A DNA stretch of 8,220 nucleotides from Clostridiaceae bacterium (GTDB taxonomy: Bacteria > Bacillota_A > Clostridia > Clostridiales > Clostridiaceae), in NCBI GenBank assembly GCA_029256485.1, contig JAQSXU010000141.1, forward strand, positions 1 to 8,220, in the 5' to 3' direction. A program made the position numbers and the translations under genes. Every line of letters begins with the position of its first letter. Position 1 is the stretch's first letter. Shown here piece after piece: positions 1-6,587 of this stretch. The notes under the pieces are model-generated. The model searched no databases. It worked only from the letters and a program-made list of their open reading frames with translations, and was not told the origin of the DNA.

Positions 1-6
1 TAATAA

Positions 7-1815
7 ATGGCTAAACTTTTTAAAACTCGTAAGAGGTTTTTATTTACGATTAAAAATTTAAATTTAAGATATCAGCTCATATTATCATATATTCCAATTT
101 TTATAGTATGCTTGTTAATTATTAATTTAGTATTATATTATTTTATGGTCAATACCCTAAAAATGAATTCCAGTGAATTTGTAAATGAGACCGTAAAGAT
201 TATAAGTAGAGATATAACAAAGAATCTTAATCAATATGATGAAATAAGTTCGTCAATAGCATTTGATGAGAATCTTAGTGGTTTGTTATCAGGAAAAATC
301 AATGATTACAATTATTATATTGATAGTAATAAAGTAAACCAGAAGCTGTATTATTTTACTCAAAATTCACTGGATCTAAAGTCAATATTTGTATATCCGT
401 TAAATGGAACTAATGTAATAAGATCTAATGATAATATTATATACAATGATATGAACTACATTGATAATAAGCATTTTAAATCACTTGCCAGCAATGCAAA
501 GACAAAGGTGTGGTCAACAAGTCCAGTGGCAGGTTATGACCCAGATGGAGGTAATTATCTATATTTTTTAAGATCAATACCCAATTTTGGCGTTTCTTAT
601 GGTTTAATACAAATGCAAATAGATGAGGAAAGTATTTTTAACATATATAAGGATTCCTCCTTTGGCAAGGATTCTACAATATTTATCATTGATGAAAACG
701 GTAACATAATATCACATCCAAACAAAAAAACAATTTCTACAAGGATTGAAACTTCACTAAATGAAAAGATAAACCAGAATTCAGGAAGTTTTACAATTGA
801 ACTTGAAGGAAAAAATTATATGATAGTATATAATACTATTCCATCTGCAAAGTGGGTACTAATTGCGAAAATTCCTATAAATTATATCGAATCTAATAAT
901 CAATGGTTACTAACCATAAATCTGATTATTTTCATTATTAGTCTTATTTTTGTTATATTGATATCTGTATGGGTATCATCAAAGATTGCAAGTCCATTAG
1001 AAAGAATTGGAAGGGCCATGAAACGGCTAGAAAAGGGGGATTTTGAAGTAAGACTTGATTATGACAGCAATAATGAAATGGGAGAAATATACAAAAGGTA
1101 TAATTCAATGTCCGTTGAAATAAAGAACCTTATGGAAGATATACGAGAAGAAGAGAAAAAAAAGAAGGAGGCATATATTAAAGTACTGCAAGCTCAAATT
1201 AAACCTCACTTTTTATATAATACTCTGTTTACAGTAAAATGTCTTGCAGCCATAAATAAACAGCCTCAAATTGAGGAAATTTTAGATTCACTGATAAAAC
1301 TATTGATGGCAAGTATAAGTAAGGGCGGAGAATTTGTAAGTGTTTATGAAGAAATTGAATATATAAAAAATTTTGCATTAATACAAAAATATAGGTTTGG
1401 GGACAAATTCAAAATTATATTTAATATAAGTTCAGAAATACAAAACTATATTGTACCTAAGCTCATTATTCAACCAATTATTGAAAATGCCATAGTTCAT
1501 GGGATGGATGCTGAAATAAATTTTATCGAAATTAATATTGAAGGTAGAGTAGAAGGAGAGGATGTTGTATTCAGAATCAGAGATAATGGAAAAGGTATAG
1601 ATGCAGATAAAATAAACATGATGTTACAAGTCCCAGAAAATAACAATAAAAATAGTTTTAATGGAATGGGAATAAAAAATGTTAATGAACGTATCAAGCT
1701 TTATTTTGGAGACCAATACGGATTGTATTATTTAAGTAATATAGAAAATGGTACTGAAGTGATAATGCGGTTGCCAGTTATCACGGATGAGAGGGGAATT
1801 CAGAAGTATGTATAA
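7..1815 (+). CDS. YesM/LytS-type membrane sensor histidine kinase
   Basis: This 602-residue protein is an inner-membrane sensor kinase that should autophosphorylate on histidine and pass the phosphate to the regulator encoded next. Visible order: a basic N-terminus, a first membrane segment (about 22-48), an extracellular region (about 50-295) with a dCache-like fold signature (FIIDENGNIISHP at 226-238), a second membrane segment (about 300-323), a HAMP linker (about 324-376), a charged coiled-coil stretch (about 376-392), then the His_kinase domain with QAQIKPHFLYNTL, where H401 is the predicted phosphoacceptor. The ATPase domain shows the N box (IIENAIVHG, E493/N494), the G1 box (RDNGKGID, D526) and the G2 box (NGMGIKNVNERI, 552-563). 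All key residues are intact. Two in-frame stops (TAATAA, 1-6) sit directly before the ATG at 7, so this is the earliest possible start; its ribosome site and promoter lie outside the window. The ligand is unknown; a sugar is inferred from the neighbours. Confidence 0.95.
   Translation: MAKLFKTRKRFLFTIKNLNLRYQLILSYIPIFIVCLLIINLVLYYFMVNTLKMNSSEFVNETVKIISRDITKNLNQYDEISSSIAFDENLSGLLSGKINDYNYYIDSNKVNQKLYYFTQNSLDLKSIFVYPLNGTNVIRSNDNIIYNDMNYIDNKHFKSLASNAKTKVWSTSPVAGYDPDGGNYLYFLRSIPNFGVSYGLIQMQIDEESIFNIYKDSSFGKDSTIFIIDENGNIISHPNKKTISTRIETSLNEKINQNSGSFTIELEGKNYMIVYNTIPSAKWVLIAKIPINYIESNNQWLLTINLIIFIISLIFVILISVWVSSKIASPLERIGRAMKRLEKGDFEVRLDYDSNNEMGEIYKRYNSMSVEIKNLMEDIREEEKKKKEAYIKVLQAQIKPHFLYNTLFTVKCLAAINKQPQIEEILDSLIKLLMASISKGGEFVSVYEEIEYIKNFALIQKYRFGDKFKIIFNISSEIQNYIVPKLIIQPIIENAIVHGMDAEINFIEINIEGRVEGEDVVFRIRDNGKGIDADKINMMLQVPENNNKNSFNGMGIKNVNERIKLYFGDQYGLYYLSNIENGTEVIMRLPVITDERGIQKYV
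1791..1796 (+). promoter_or_regulatory. Ribosome binding site for the response regulator
   Basis: GAGGGG lies 11 bases before the ATG at 1808, inside the end of the kinase gene. It favours 1808 over the in-frame upstream ATG at 1787, which has no such site and would add seven residues ahead of a normal receiver-domain start. Confidence 0.6.
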
Positions 1816-3418
1816 TGTCATTATAGTAGAAGATGATGCAATAGTTAGAACCTATCTATCAGGCTTGCTTCAATGGGAATCTCATGGTATGAAAATTGCT
1901 GGTGAATTTACAAATGGCAGGGAAGCTATGCAATTTATCGAAAAGCAAAATGTTGACATAGTTATTACTGATGTAAGCATGCCTGTTATGAGTGGTATTG
2001 ATTTAATTAAAAATATTAAGAATAGCAAAAAATTTATGAAAATAATTGTACTAAGTTGTCATAGTGATTATGATTTCATTCGTGAGGCACTTAAGTGTGG
2101 AGTAAGTGATTATATTTTAAAACAATATTTAACAAAGGAAACCTTGTTAGAGCTTCTTGAAAAATTAATTGGAGAACTAGAAATTAATAAGAATAGTGTA
2201 ATTTATGAGAAGGAGGCTAATGATACAATTAAATCTAATTTGCTTAAAAATATAATTAATGGGATAGCAAGAGACGAAAATGATGCTATTGAAGAGTTAC
2301 CTTCTATGAGATATTTTTTTAATACCAGCAAGTATTTTGTAGCAATTGCTAAATTTGATGATTTTTTAGTTATGAGTGGAGAGTTAGTTGATGAACAGTT
2401 AAAAAAATATAATTCACAGATTATAGAAATCATTAAAGCTATAATAATGAAAAATGGAAATGGAATAGCAGCATTAACCAAGAATAATGAGTTTACAATC
2501 TTATTAAGTTTCGATACTAATGCAGATTTGGGGATTATAATTGAAAAAGTCAATGAAATGATGTGTAATATTAGAACAGAAGTTATGAATACGATTCCGT
2601 ATTCTATAAGTATTGGAATCAGTAACTTATGCTGTGATTTTTCTCAGGTGGCTGAGGCATATAAACATACACAAAATATGATTGAAGGGTATATGCTTTT
2701 TCATAAAGGTAAAATTTCCTTTCTAAAAGATCAAAAAAAATGCAGTTACTATGCTTTAACTCTTGAGGATGAAAAGAACTTATTAAGGGTTATAACTGAG
2801 GAAAATATAAATGAAGCAGTTGCTTTAATTGAAGGTTATTTAAATAAATTTAAAAACGAATATGAAGATTTAAAAATGTTGAAAGTATGGATAATAGATT
2901 TAATAAACGTATTAACTAGAATTTCAATGAAATGTGACATTGATCCGCAGGTTTTGTTTCAAACGGATTATATACCGTACGAAGAAATTGAGTCAAAACA
3001 AAATATTGAGGACATTAAAAATTGGTTTGTATCTATAATAAAAAAAATAGTTGATATAAATAATGGAGAAAATAATTTGTATAGATCAGAAATATTAAAA
3101 GCTGTTGAATACATCGAGAAGCACTGTACTGAAGAAATATATTTGCGAGATGTGGCTAATCATGTTAATATAAGCCCAAATTATTTTAGTATGTTATTTA
3201 AAAAAGAGATGGGAGTTGTTTTTTCAGAATATTTACTTGATATTCGATTGGGAAAGGCAAAACTTTTTTTGAAGAAAAAGGGAATAAAGATATATGAGGC
3301 AGCATTTAAAGCAGGATTTTATAATAATCAATATTTTAACAGAGTTTTCAAACAAAAATATGGTTTAACACCTTTAGCTTTTAAAAGGCAAAGTGAGCAG
3401 CAAGAGAGAGGTAAGTGA
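1808..3418 (+). CDS. YesN-type response regulator, receiver plus AraC-family DNA-binding domain
   Basis: This 536-residue cytoplasmic regulator is the expected partner of the upstream kinase. The receiver domain (about 1-122) begins MYNVIIVEDD and has acidic residues E8, D9 and D10, the predicted phosphoacceptor D55 in IVITDVSMP, S83 and the conserved K105. K105 is followed by Q rather than the usual proline (LKQ). A middle region (about 170-310) resembles the degenerate cyclase-like domain common in YesN proteins (YFVAIAKFDD, SISIGIS). The C-terminus (about 428-528) is an AraC-type double helix-turn-helix: YLRDVANHVNISPNYFSMLF, then a second helix pair ending YFNRVFKQKYGLTPLAFKR. The start at 1808 overlaps the kinase gene by 8 bases, which suggests translational coupling. 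Such regulators normally activate nearby carbohydrate-uptake genes; the importer beginning at 5207 is the likely target (inference). Confidence 0.94.
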   Translation: MYNVIIVEDDAIVRTYLSGLLQWESHGMKIAGEFTNGREAMQFIEKQNVDIVITDVSMPVMSGIDLIKNIKNSKKFMKIIVLSCHSDYDFIREALKCGVSDYILKQYLTKETLLELLEKLIGELEINKNSVIYEKEANDTIKSNLLKNIINGIARDENDAIEELPSMRYFFNTSKYFVAIAKFDDFLVMSGELVDEQLKKYNSQIIEIIKAIIMKNGNGIAALTKNNEFTILLSFDTNADLGIIIEKVNEMMCNIRTEVMNTIPYSISIGISNLCCDFSQVAEAYKHTQNMIEGYMLFHKGKISFLKDQKKCSYYALTLEDEKNLLRVITEENINEAVALIEGYLNKFKNEYEDLKMLKVWIIDLINVLTRISMKCDIDPQVLFQTDYIPYEEIESKQNIEDIKNWFVSIIKKIVDINNGENNLYRSEILKAVEYIEKHCTEEIYLRDVANHVNISPNYFSMLFKKEMGVVFSEYLLDIRLGKAKLFLKKKGIKIYEAAFKAGFYNNQYFNRVFKQKYGLTPLAFKRQSEQQERGK

Positions 3419-3436
3419 TAATTTAATATATATGGA

Positions 3437-3443
3437 AGGAGGG
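3437..3443 (+). promoter_or_regulatory. Ribosome binding site for the first solute-binding protein
   Basis: AGGAGGG is 6 bases before the ATG at 3450. It settles the start there rather than at the in-frame GTG at 3393, which lies inside the regulator gene, and places a signal peptide at the N-terminus. Confidence 0.85.
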
Positions 3444-3449
3444 AATTTT

Positions 3450-4808
3450 ATGTCAAGAAGAAAAATTAAGGTGGTAATATATTGTATTACATTTACAATG
3501 ATGTTTTTTGTTTTGGCAACAGGTTGTGAAAGTCAAAGTAATAAAGTTAATATACCTAACAATGAAAAATCTGGAGGCAAGCAGATAACAGTATTGGTTG
3601 AAGCCGGAAGTCCAGCTTTTTCTGTTGCAAAAAACACTGCAGAAGAGTTTAAAAGGGAAACAGGATACGATGTAAAAATTGAATCTGCTCAATATATTGA
3701 TGTTTTTAATAAATTAAGAGCAGCAGAAGCCTCCGAATCAGGTGCGTATGATGTTGCAACCATAGATGTACTTTGGTTGCCCAACCTAGCAAAAGGTTTG
3801 CTTCCAATAGATGAAATTGTCACAAATGAGGTTAAGGATGACTTGCTGCCAGAAGCTTTGAAAGGTGGAAAATACAATGAAAGGTTTTATGGATTACCTG
3901 CATGGACTGATTGTAAAATCCTGTTTTATAGAAAAGATCTTTTTGAAAATCCAAAAGAAAAAGAAACTTTTAAAAATATATATGGCTATGATTTAAACCC
4001 TCCGAAGAATTGGAAGGAATATAGAGATATTGCTAAGTTCTTTACACGTGATACAAATAAAGATGGGAAAATTGACATATATGGAACCAGTGTATTTGGT
4101 GCAAATGATGGTGATTCTGTATGTAGTTGGCTGGATCACTCTTTGCAGGCTGGAGCTAAGCCTGTTGTTGTAGATGAAAAAGGAGAGGTCCTAATTAATA
4201 AGAAACCTTATGTAGAAGCACTTCAATTTCTTTCAGATATACTAAATAAAGATAAATCTGCACCTCCTAGAGCTACTGAAATGTCATCAGCTGAAACTGC
4301 AGAGATGTTTTGGAATGGAAAGCTTGCTATGATGTTGGCATGGGGACACTTTTATGTGCCTTCAAACGATCCACAGAAGTCAAGTGTTGCAGGTAAGGTT
4401 GGAACCTCTGCAATGATTGCAGGAGATGCTGGCGTTGGATCAATACCAGGTCCATGGTATCAAGTCATACCAAGTTCATCTAAAAATAAGGAAATTGCAA
4501 AGAGATACCTAATGTTCCTATATGGCAAAAATTTCTTATACATGGATGCTTTTGGAGTAGCTTCTAGGAAGTCTGTATTTGATGAATATAGTAAAAAAGC
4601 TGGTTATGAACATCTCAAATCTGTATATGATTCATTATCAGGTGTGCAGTCACAGAATCGTCCTGCACTTGCTGAATGGCCGCAAATTGAGTCTGAAGTT
4701 TTAGCTCCTGCAATACAACAGGCGCTAATAAGAAAGAAGTCACCTAAAGAAGCTTTGGATGGGGCAGCTGAGCAGTTAAAAGCTATGCTTCAAAAAAACG
4801 ATTTCTAA
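3450..4808 (+). CDS. Extracellular solute-binding lipoprotein (family 1), grouped with the two-component genes
   Basis: This 452-residue lipoprotein belongs to the CUT1 sugar-binding family (MalE/UgpB-like). A basic start and hydrophobic stretch (about 7-22) lead to a lipobox-like ATGC with C26 as the predicted lipidated cysteine. The A at -3 makes it less canonical than in the paralogue at 5207. The mature part opens with ITVLVEAGSP and carries DVATIDVLWLP (101-111), a Ca-binding-like loop (201-212: D201, N203, D205, G206, I208, D209), VCSWLD, GPWY and QSQNRPA. It is clearly homologous to the protein at 5207 over its whole length; seven of its eight tryptophans line up with tryptophans there (the extra one is W288). 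It sits 31 bases after the regulator gene and is followed by a terminator, so it is probably made with the kinase and regulator. It may supply sugar to the importer or present it to the kinase; both are inferences. Confidence 0.93.
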   Translation: MSRRKIKVVIYCITFTMMFFVLATGCESQSNKVNIPNNEKSGGKQITVLVEAGSPAFSVAKNTAEEFKRETGYDVKIESAQYIDVFNKLRAAEASESGAYDVATIDVLWLPNLAKGLLPIDEIVTNEVKDDLLPEALKGGKYNERFYGLPAWTDCKILFYRKDLFENPKEKETFKNIYGYDLNPPKNWKEYRDIAKFFTRDTNKDGKIDIYGTSVFGANDGDSVCSWLDHSLQAGAKPVVVDEKGEVLINKKPYVEALQFLSDILNKDKSAPPRATEMSSAETAEMFWNGKLAMMLAWGHFYVPSNDPQKSSVAGKVGTSAMIAGDAGVGSIPGPWYQVIPSSSKNKEIAKRYLMFLYGKNFLYMDAFGVASRKSVFDEYSKKAGYEHLKSVYDSLSGVQSQNRPALAEWPQIESEVLAPAIQQALIRKKSPKEALDGAAEQLKAMLQKNDF

Positions 4809-4874
4809 GCTTTAGTTGGATGACCTAAAGGCATAAAAGCTTCACCTGAAACAAAGAATTCTGTTTATATTTTG

Positions 4875-4928
4875 AGGTTAGAGATAGATTTATAAATACA
4901 TAAGTCTATCTCTAACCTTTTTATTTTT
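4875..4928 (+). terminator. Rho-independent terminator after the sensor unit
   Basis: The left arm AGGTTAGAGATAGATTTA (4875-4892) pairs with 4901-4918 over 18 bp with a single G-U wobble, around an 8-base loop, and runs straight into TTTTTATTTTT. It starts 66 bases after the stop codon at 4806-4808. The U-rich tail is on the + strand side only, so it acts on the upstream unit and separates it from the importer genes. Confidence 0.93.
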
Positions 4929-5032
4929 ATAATATATTAGAGCATTATAGCAGTTCTATAGAGATATATGATAATTAGTCAATATTTTCGTAGATAAGTG
5001 CAAAAATAGATTAATGTGTAATTCTTTCAAAT

Positions 5033-5040
5033 AAACGTTT
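5033..5040. promoter_or_regulatory. LacI/CcpA-like operator half of a pair, distal copy
   Basis: The perfect palindrome AAACGTTT has the central CG typical of LacI/CcpA-family operators. Its flanks (ATAAACGTTTGT) fit the catabolite (cre) consensus poorly, so this copy is weaker than the one at 5130. It lies 167 bases before the importer start codon. Confidence 0.35.
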
Positions 5041-5077
5041 GTGTATTTAAAGATTATAAGTAAAGAATTCAATAGAT

Positions 5078-5121
5078 TATGAAAACAATATCATAACCTG
5101 TCATGATATTATAAATTCATA
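5078..5121. repeat. Nested inverted repeat (possible operator) upstream of the importer
   Basis: An inner perfect dyad AATATCAT (5087-5094) / ATGATATT (5103-5110) surrounds an 8-base spacer. It is enclosed by an outer pair TATGAA (5078-5083) / TTCATA (5116-5121), with almost the same centre (5098.5 and 5099.5). There is no T-tract after it, so it is not a terminator. Its place ahead of the importer suggests a protein-binding site, perhaps for the AraC-type regulator at 1808. AT-rich DNA forms chance dyads easily, so confidence is moderate. Confidence 0.4.
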
Positions 5122-5126
5122 GTCAA

Positions 5127-5140
5127 TCAAAACGTTTACT
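5127..5140. promoter_or_regulatory. CcpA cre-like / LacI-family operator, proximal copy
   Basis: TCAAAACGTTTACT matches the published cre consensus TGWNANCGNTNWCA at all but the second and last positions, and centres on the same AAACGTTT palindrome seen at 5033. It lies about 67 bases before the importer start codon, where a repressor could block RNA polymerase. It could serve CcpA or a local LacI-type repressor; no such repressor gene is in view. Confidence 0.5.
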
Positions 5141-5193
5141 AAATACTGATAATTTTGATTCATCTAAAATTTTTCATTGACTTTATTATTTAA

Positions 5194-5200
5194 AGGGGGA
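5194..5200 (+). promoter_or_regulatory. Ribosome binding site for the importer binding protein
   Basis: AGGGGGA lies 6 bases before the ATG at 5207. It rules out the in-frame TTG at 5177 and gives a protein beginning with a standard lipoprotein signal peptide. Confidence 0.85.
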
Positions 5201-5206
5201 ATAAAA

Positions 5207-6493
5207 ATGAATAAAAAAACTTTAGCGTTATTATTGAGTGCTGCAATGGTAGTTACTTTACTAGCAGGTTGTGGAAAATCTACATCTAATACTAATACTA
5301 ACACAGGGAAAAAAGAAATAAGTGTATTGGTGGAAAGTGGCAGCCCTGGAGAAAGTGTAGCAAAATCAACAGCAGCGGAATTCGAAAAGCAGACTGGATA
5401 CAAAGTTGTGGTAGACGCTGTTCCTTATTCTGGAATGTTTGATAAATTATCAACAGAAATTAGTGCCAAAACATCAGTTCATGATGTTGCTACGTTAGAT
5501 GTTCTTTGGTTACCAGCATTTAAAAATGCTTTACTGCCACTTGATGATGTGGCAACGAATGCTGTTAAATCTGACTTTTTACCAACTTTAGTAGACGGTG
5601 GAACATTAAATGGTTCTTTATATGGTTTCCCAATGTGGATTAATTCTAAAGTATTGATTTATAGAACTGATTTGTTTAATGATGCATCAAACAAATCAGC
5701 ATTTAAACAGAAATATGGTTATGATTTAACTGTTCCTACAACATGGAAGCAATATGAAGATGTTGCGGCATTTTTTACTAAGGATGGCATGTATGGTACC
5801 GCAGTATTTGGTGCAGCTAATGGGGATACAGTATGCAGCTGGTTAGATGCAGCTGCACAAGCAGGAGCTAATCCACTAGTATTAGATAAAGACAATAATG
5901 TATTAGTTAATCAAGCCCCATATGTAGACGCATTAAAATTACTTTGTGATATATATAAAAAAGGATATGCACCAAAAGAAACTCTTTCTGTTGCAAGCAC
6001 AGAAGCTGAACAAATGTTTGTAAATGGTAAGCTGCCTATGCAGTTAAACTGGAGTCATCAATATCCAGCAGCTTATGCAGCGCTCAAAGGAAAAGTTGGA
6101 GTTGCTCCTATGATAGGAGGATCAGCAGGTGTTGCAGCAACTACTGGCCCTTGGTATGAATCTATACTCAAAACTACTAAAAATCAAGATATTGCAAAAA
6201 AATACATAAAATTTATGTATGATCATAATGAAGATTATATGCAAGCACCATTAAAAATTGCAGGTAGAAAATCTGTATATGAAAAATACAGCTCACAACC
6301 AGGTGATGAGCATCTTAAAGCAGTTTTAGATACTCTGTCTGCTAAACAATCTCAAAATAGACCAGCTACAGCTCATTGGACTCAGATAGAAGAAGTGCTT
6401 TATGGTGCAATTCAAAATGCATTGGCAGGTAAGGCTACACCACAGGCTGCGTTAGATGATGCTAAAACAAAGATCGAAGCTATTGTAAAATAA
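5207..6493 (+). CDS. Sugar ABC importer solute-binding lipoprotein (CUT1, family 1)
   Basis: This 428-residue lipoprotein captures the transported solute outside the cell and delivers it to the permeases encoded downstream. It has a textbook signal peptide (MNKK, then a hydrophobic stretch 5-20) and lipobox LAGC with C22 lipidated, followed by a Ser/Thr/Asn-rich tether (24-33). The mature domain starts EISVLVESGSP and shows DVATLDVLWLP (93-103), VCSWLD (209-214), GPWY (314-317) and QSQNRPA (381-387), all shared with the paralogue at 3450. In an early block (38-65), 19 of 28 residues are identical. Unlike the paralogue it lacks the Asp-rich Ca-binding-like loop: the sequence goes straight from FFTKD to GMYGT (189-198). 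It is the first gene of its unit, behind its own control region, and is followed by a hairpin that may raise its level above that of the permeases. The substrate is unknown; a sugar or oligosaccharide is inferred from family. Confidence 0.94.
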   Translation: MNKKTLALLLSAAMVVTLLAGCGKSTSNTNTNTGKKEISVLVESGSPGESVAKSTAAEFEKQTGYKVVVDAVPYSGMFDKLSTEISAKTSVHDVATLDVLWLPAFKNALLPLDDVATNAVKSDFLPTLVDGGTLNGSLYGFPMWINSKVLIYRTDLFNDASNKSAFKQKYGYDLTVPTTWKQYEDVAAFFTKDGMYGTAVFGAANGDTVCSWLDAAAQAGANPLVLDKDNNVLVNQAPYVDALKLLCDIYKKGYAPKETLSVASTEAEQMFVNGKLPMQLNWSHQYPAAYAALKGKVGVAPMIGGSAGVAATTGPWYESILKTTKNQDIAKKYIKFMYDHNEDYMQAPLKIAGRKSVYEKYSSQPGDEHLKAVLDTLSAKQSQNRPATAHWTQIEEVLYGAIQNALAGKATPQAALDDAKTKIEAIVK

Positions 6494-6521
6494 AAAACTA
6501 TAAAGATATTATTTTATTAAG

Positions 6522-6556
6522 ATATAGGCTATTGCTTAATTAGCAATAGCCTATAT
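6522..6556 (+). repeat. 15-bp perfect hairpin between binding-protein and permease genes
   Basis: ATATAGGCTATTGCT (6522-6536) pairs perfectly with 6542-6556 around a 5-base loop. It is followed by GAAATGTATT, not a T-run, so it is not a standard terminator. It starts 29 bases after the binding-protein stop and ends 31 bases before the permease start. Such hairpins in ABC importer operons commonly protect the upstream mRNA from 3' decay or cause partial termination, giving more binding protein than permease; that role here is inferred. Confidence 0.75.
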
Positions 6557-6572
6557 GAAATGTATTAAGCAG

Positions 6573-6580
6573 AAAGGTGG
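6573..6580 (+). promoter_or_regulatory. Ribosome binding site for the first permease
   Basis: AAAGGTGG lies 7 bases before the ATG at 6588. The in-frame ATG at 6555 is rejected because it lies in the arm of the hairpin and would add a polar stretch ahead of the membrane protein. Confidence 0.75.
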
Positions 6581-6587
6581 TTTTGTT

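Larger units (their letters stand above)
4809..5206. other. Intergenic control region between sensor unit and importer unit
   Basis: This roughly 400-base stretch holds no gene I can support. It contains the terminator of the upstream unit (4875-4928), two AAACGTTT palindromes (5033-5040, 5130-5137), a nested dyad between them (5078-5121) and the ribosome site of the next gene. The importer promoter must lie here, but I cannot place it firmly. TAAAAT at 5165-5170 is a fair -10 match about 37 bases before the ATG, yet nothing resembling TTGACA lies at the right distance. That would fit an activator-dependent promoter. Positions 4929-5030 show only AT-rich sequence without clear signals. Confidence 0.6.

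Noticed and set aside
1497..1697. Reverse-strand open frame inside the kinase gene (and similar ones at 2203-2553, 3453-3692, 3689-3877, 5164-5403 and 6983-7234)
   Set aside because: Each lies opposite a well-supported gene with intact family motifs, has no recognisable domain, and fits the chance open frames expected in AT-rich coding DNA.
1787..1807. Upstream in-frame start for the response regulator
   Set aside because: It has no ribosome site, and its extra residues precede a normal receiver-domain start; the ATG at 1808 has GAGGGG at 1791-1796.
2108..2130. Receiver domain with LKQ in place of LKP as a possible non-phosphorylated regulator
   Set aside because: D9, D10, D55, S83 and K105 are all present, and substitutions after the lysine occur among YesN-type regulators, so normal phosphorylation is expected.
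3393..3449. N-terminal extension of the first binding protein from a GTG start
   Set aside because: It would overlap the regulator gene and bury the signal peptide; AGGAGGG at 3437-3443 supports the ATG at 3450.
4807..4842. Inverted repeat AAGCTTT / AAAGCTT just after the first binding-protein gene
   Set aside because: The arms are short, AT-rich and widely spaced, with no T-tract; the strong terminator at 4875-4928 explains transcript ending.
5177..5190. TTGACT followed by TATTAT read as a promoter
   Set aside because: The two elements are almost adjacent rather than about 17 bases apart, and the second overlaps the approach to the ribosome site.
5286..5303. Short tandem repeat CTAATA CTAATA CTAACA
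   Set aside because: It encodes the Thr/Asn-rich tether after the lipidated cysteine, a common low-complexity linker; three units are too few to call a functional repeat.
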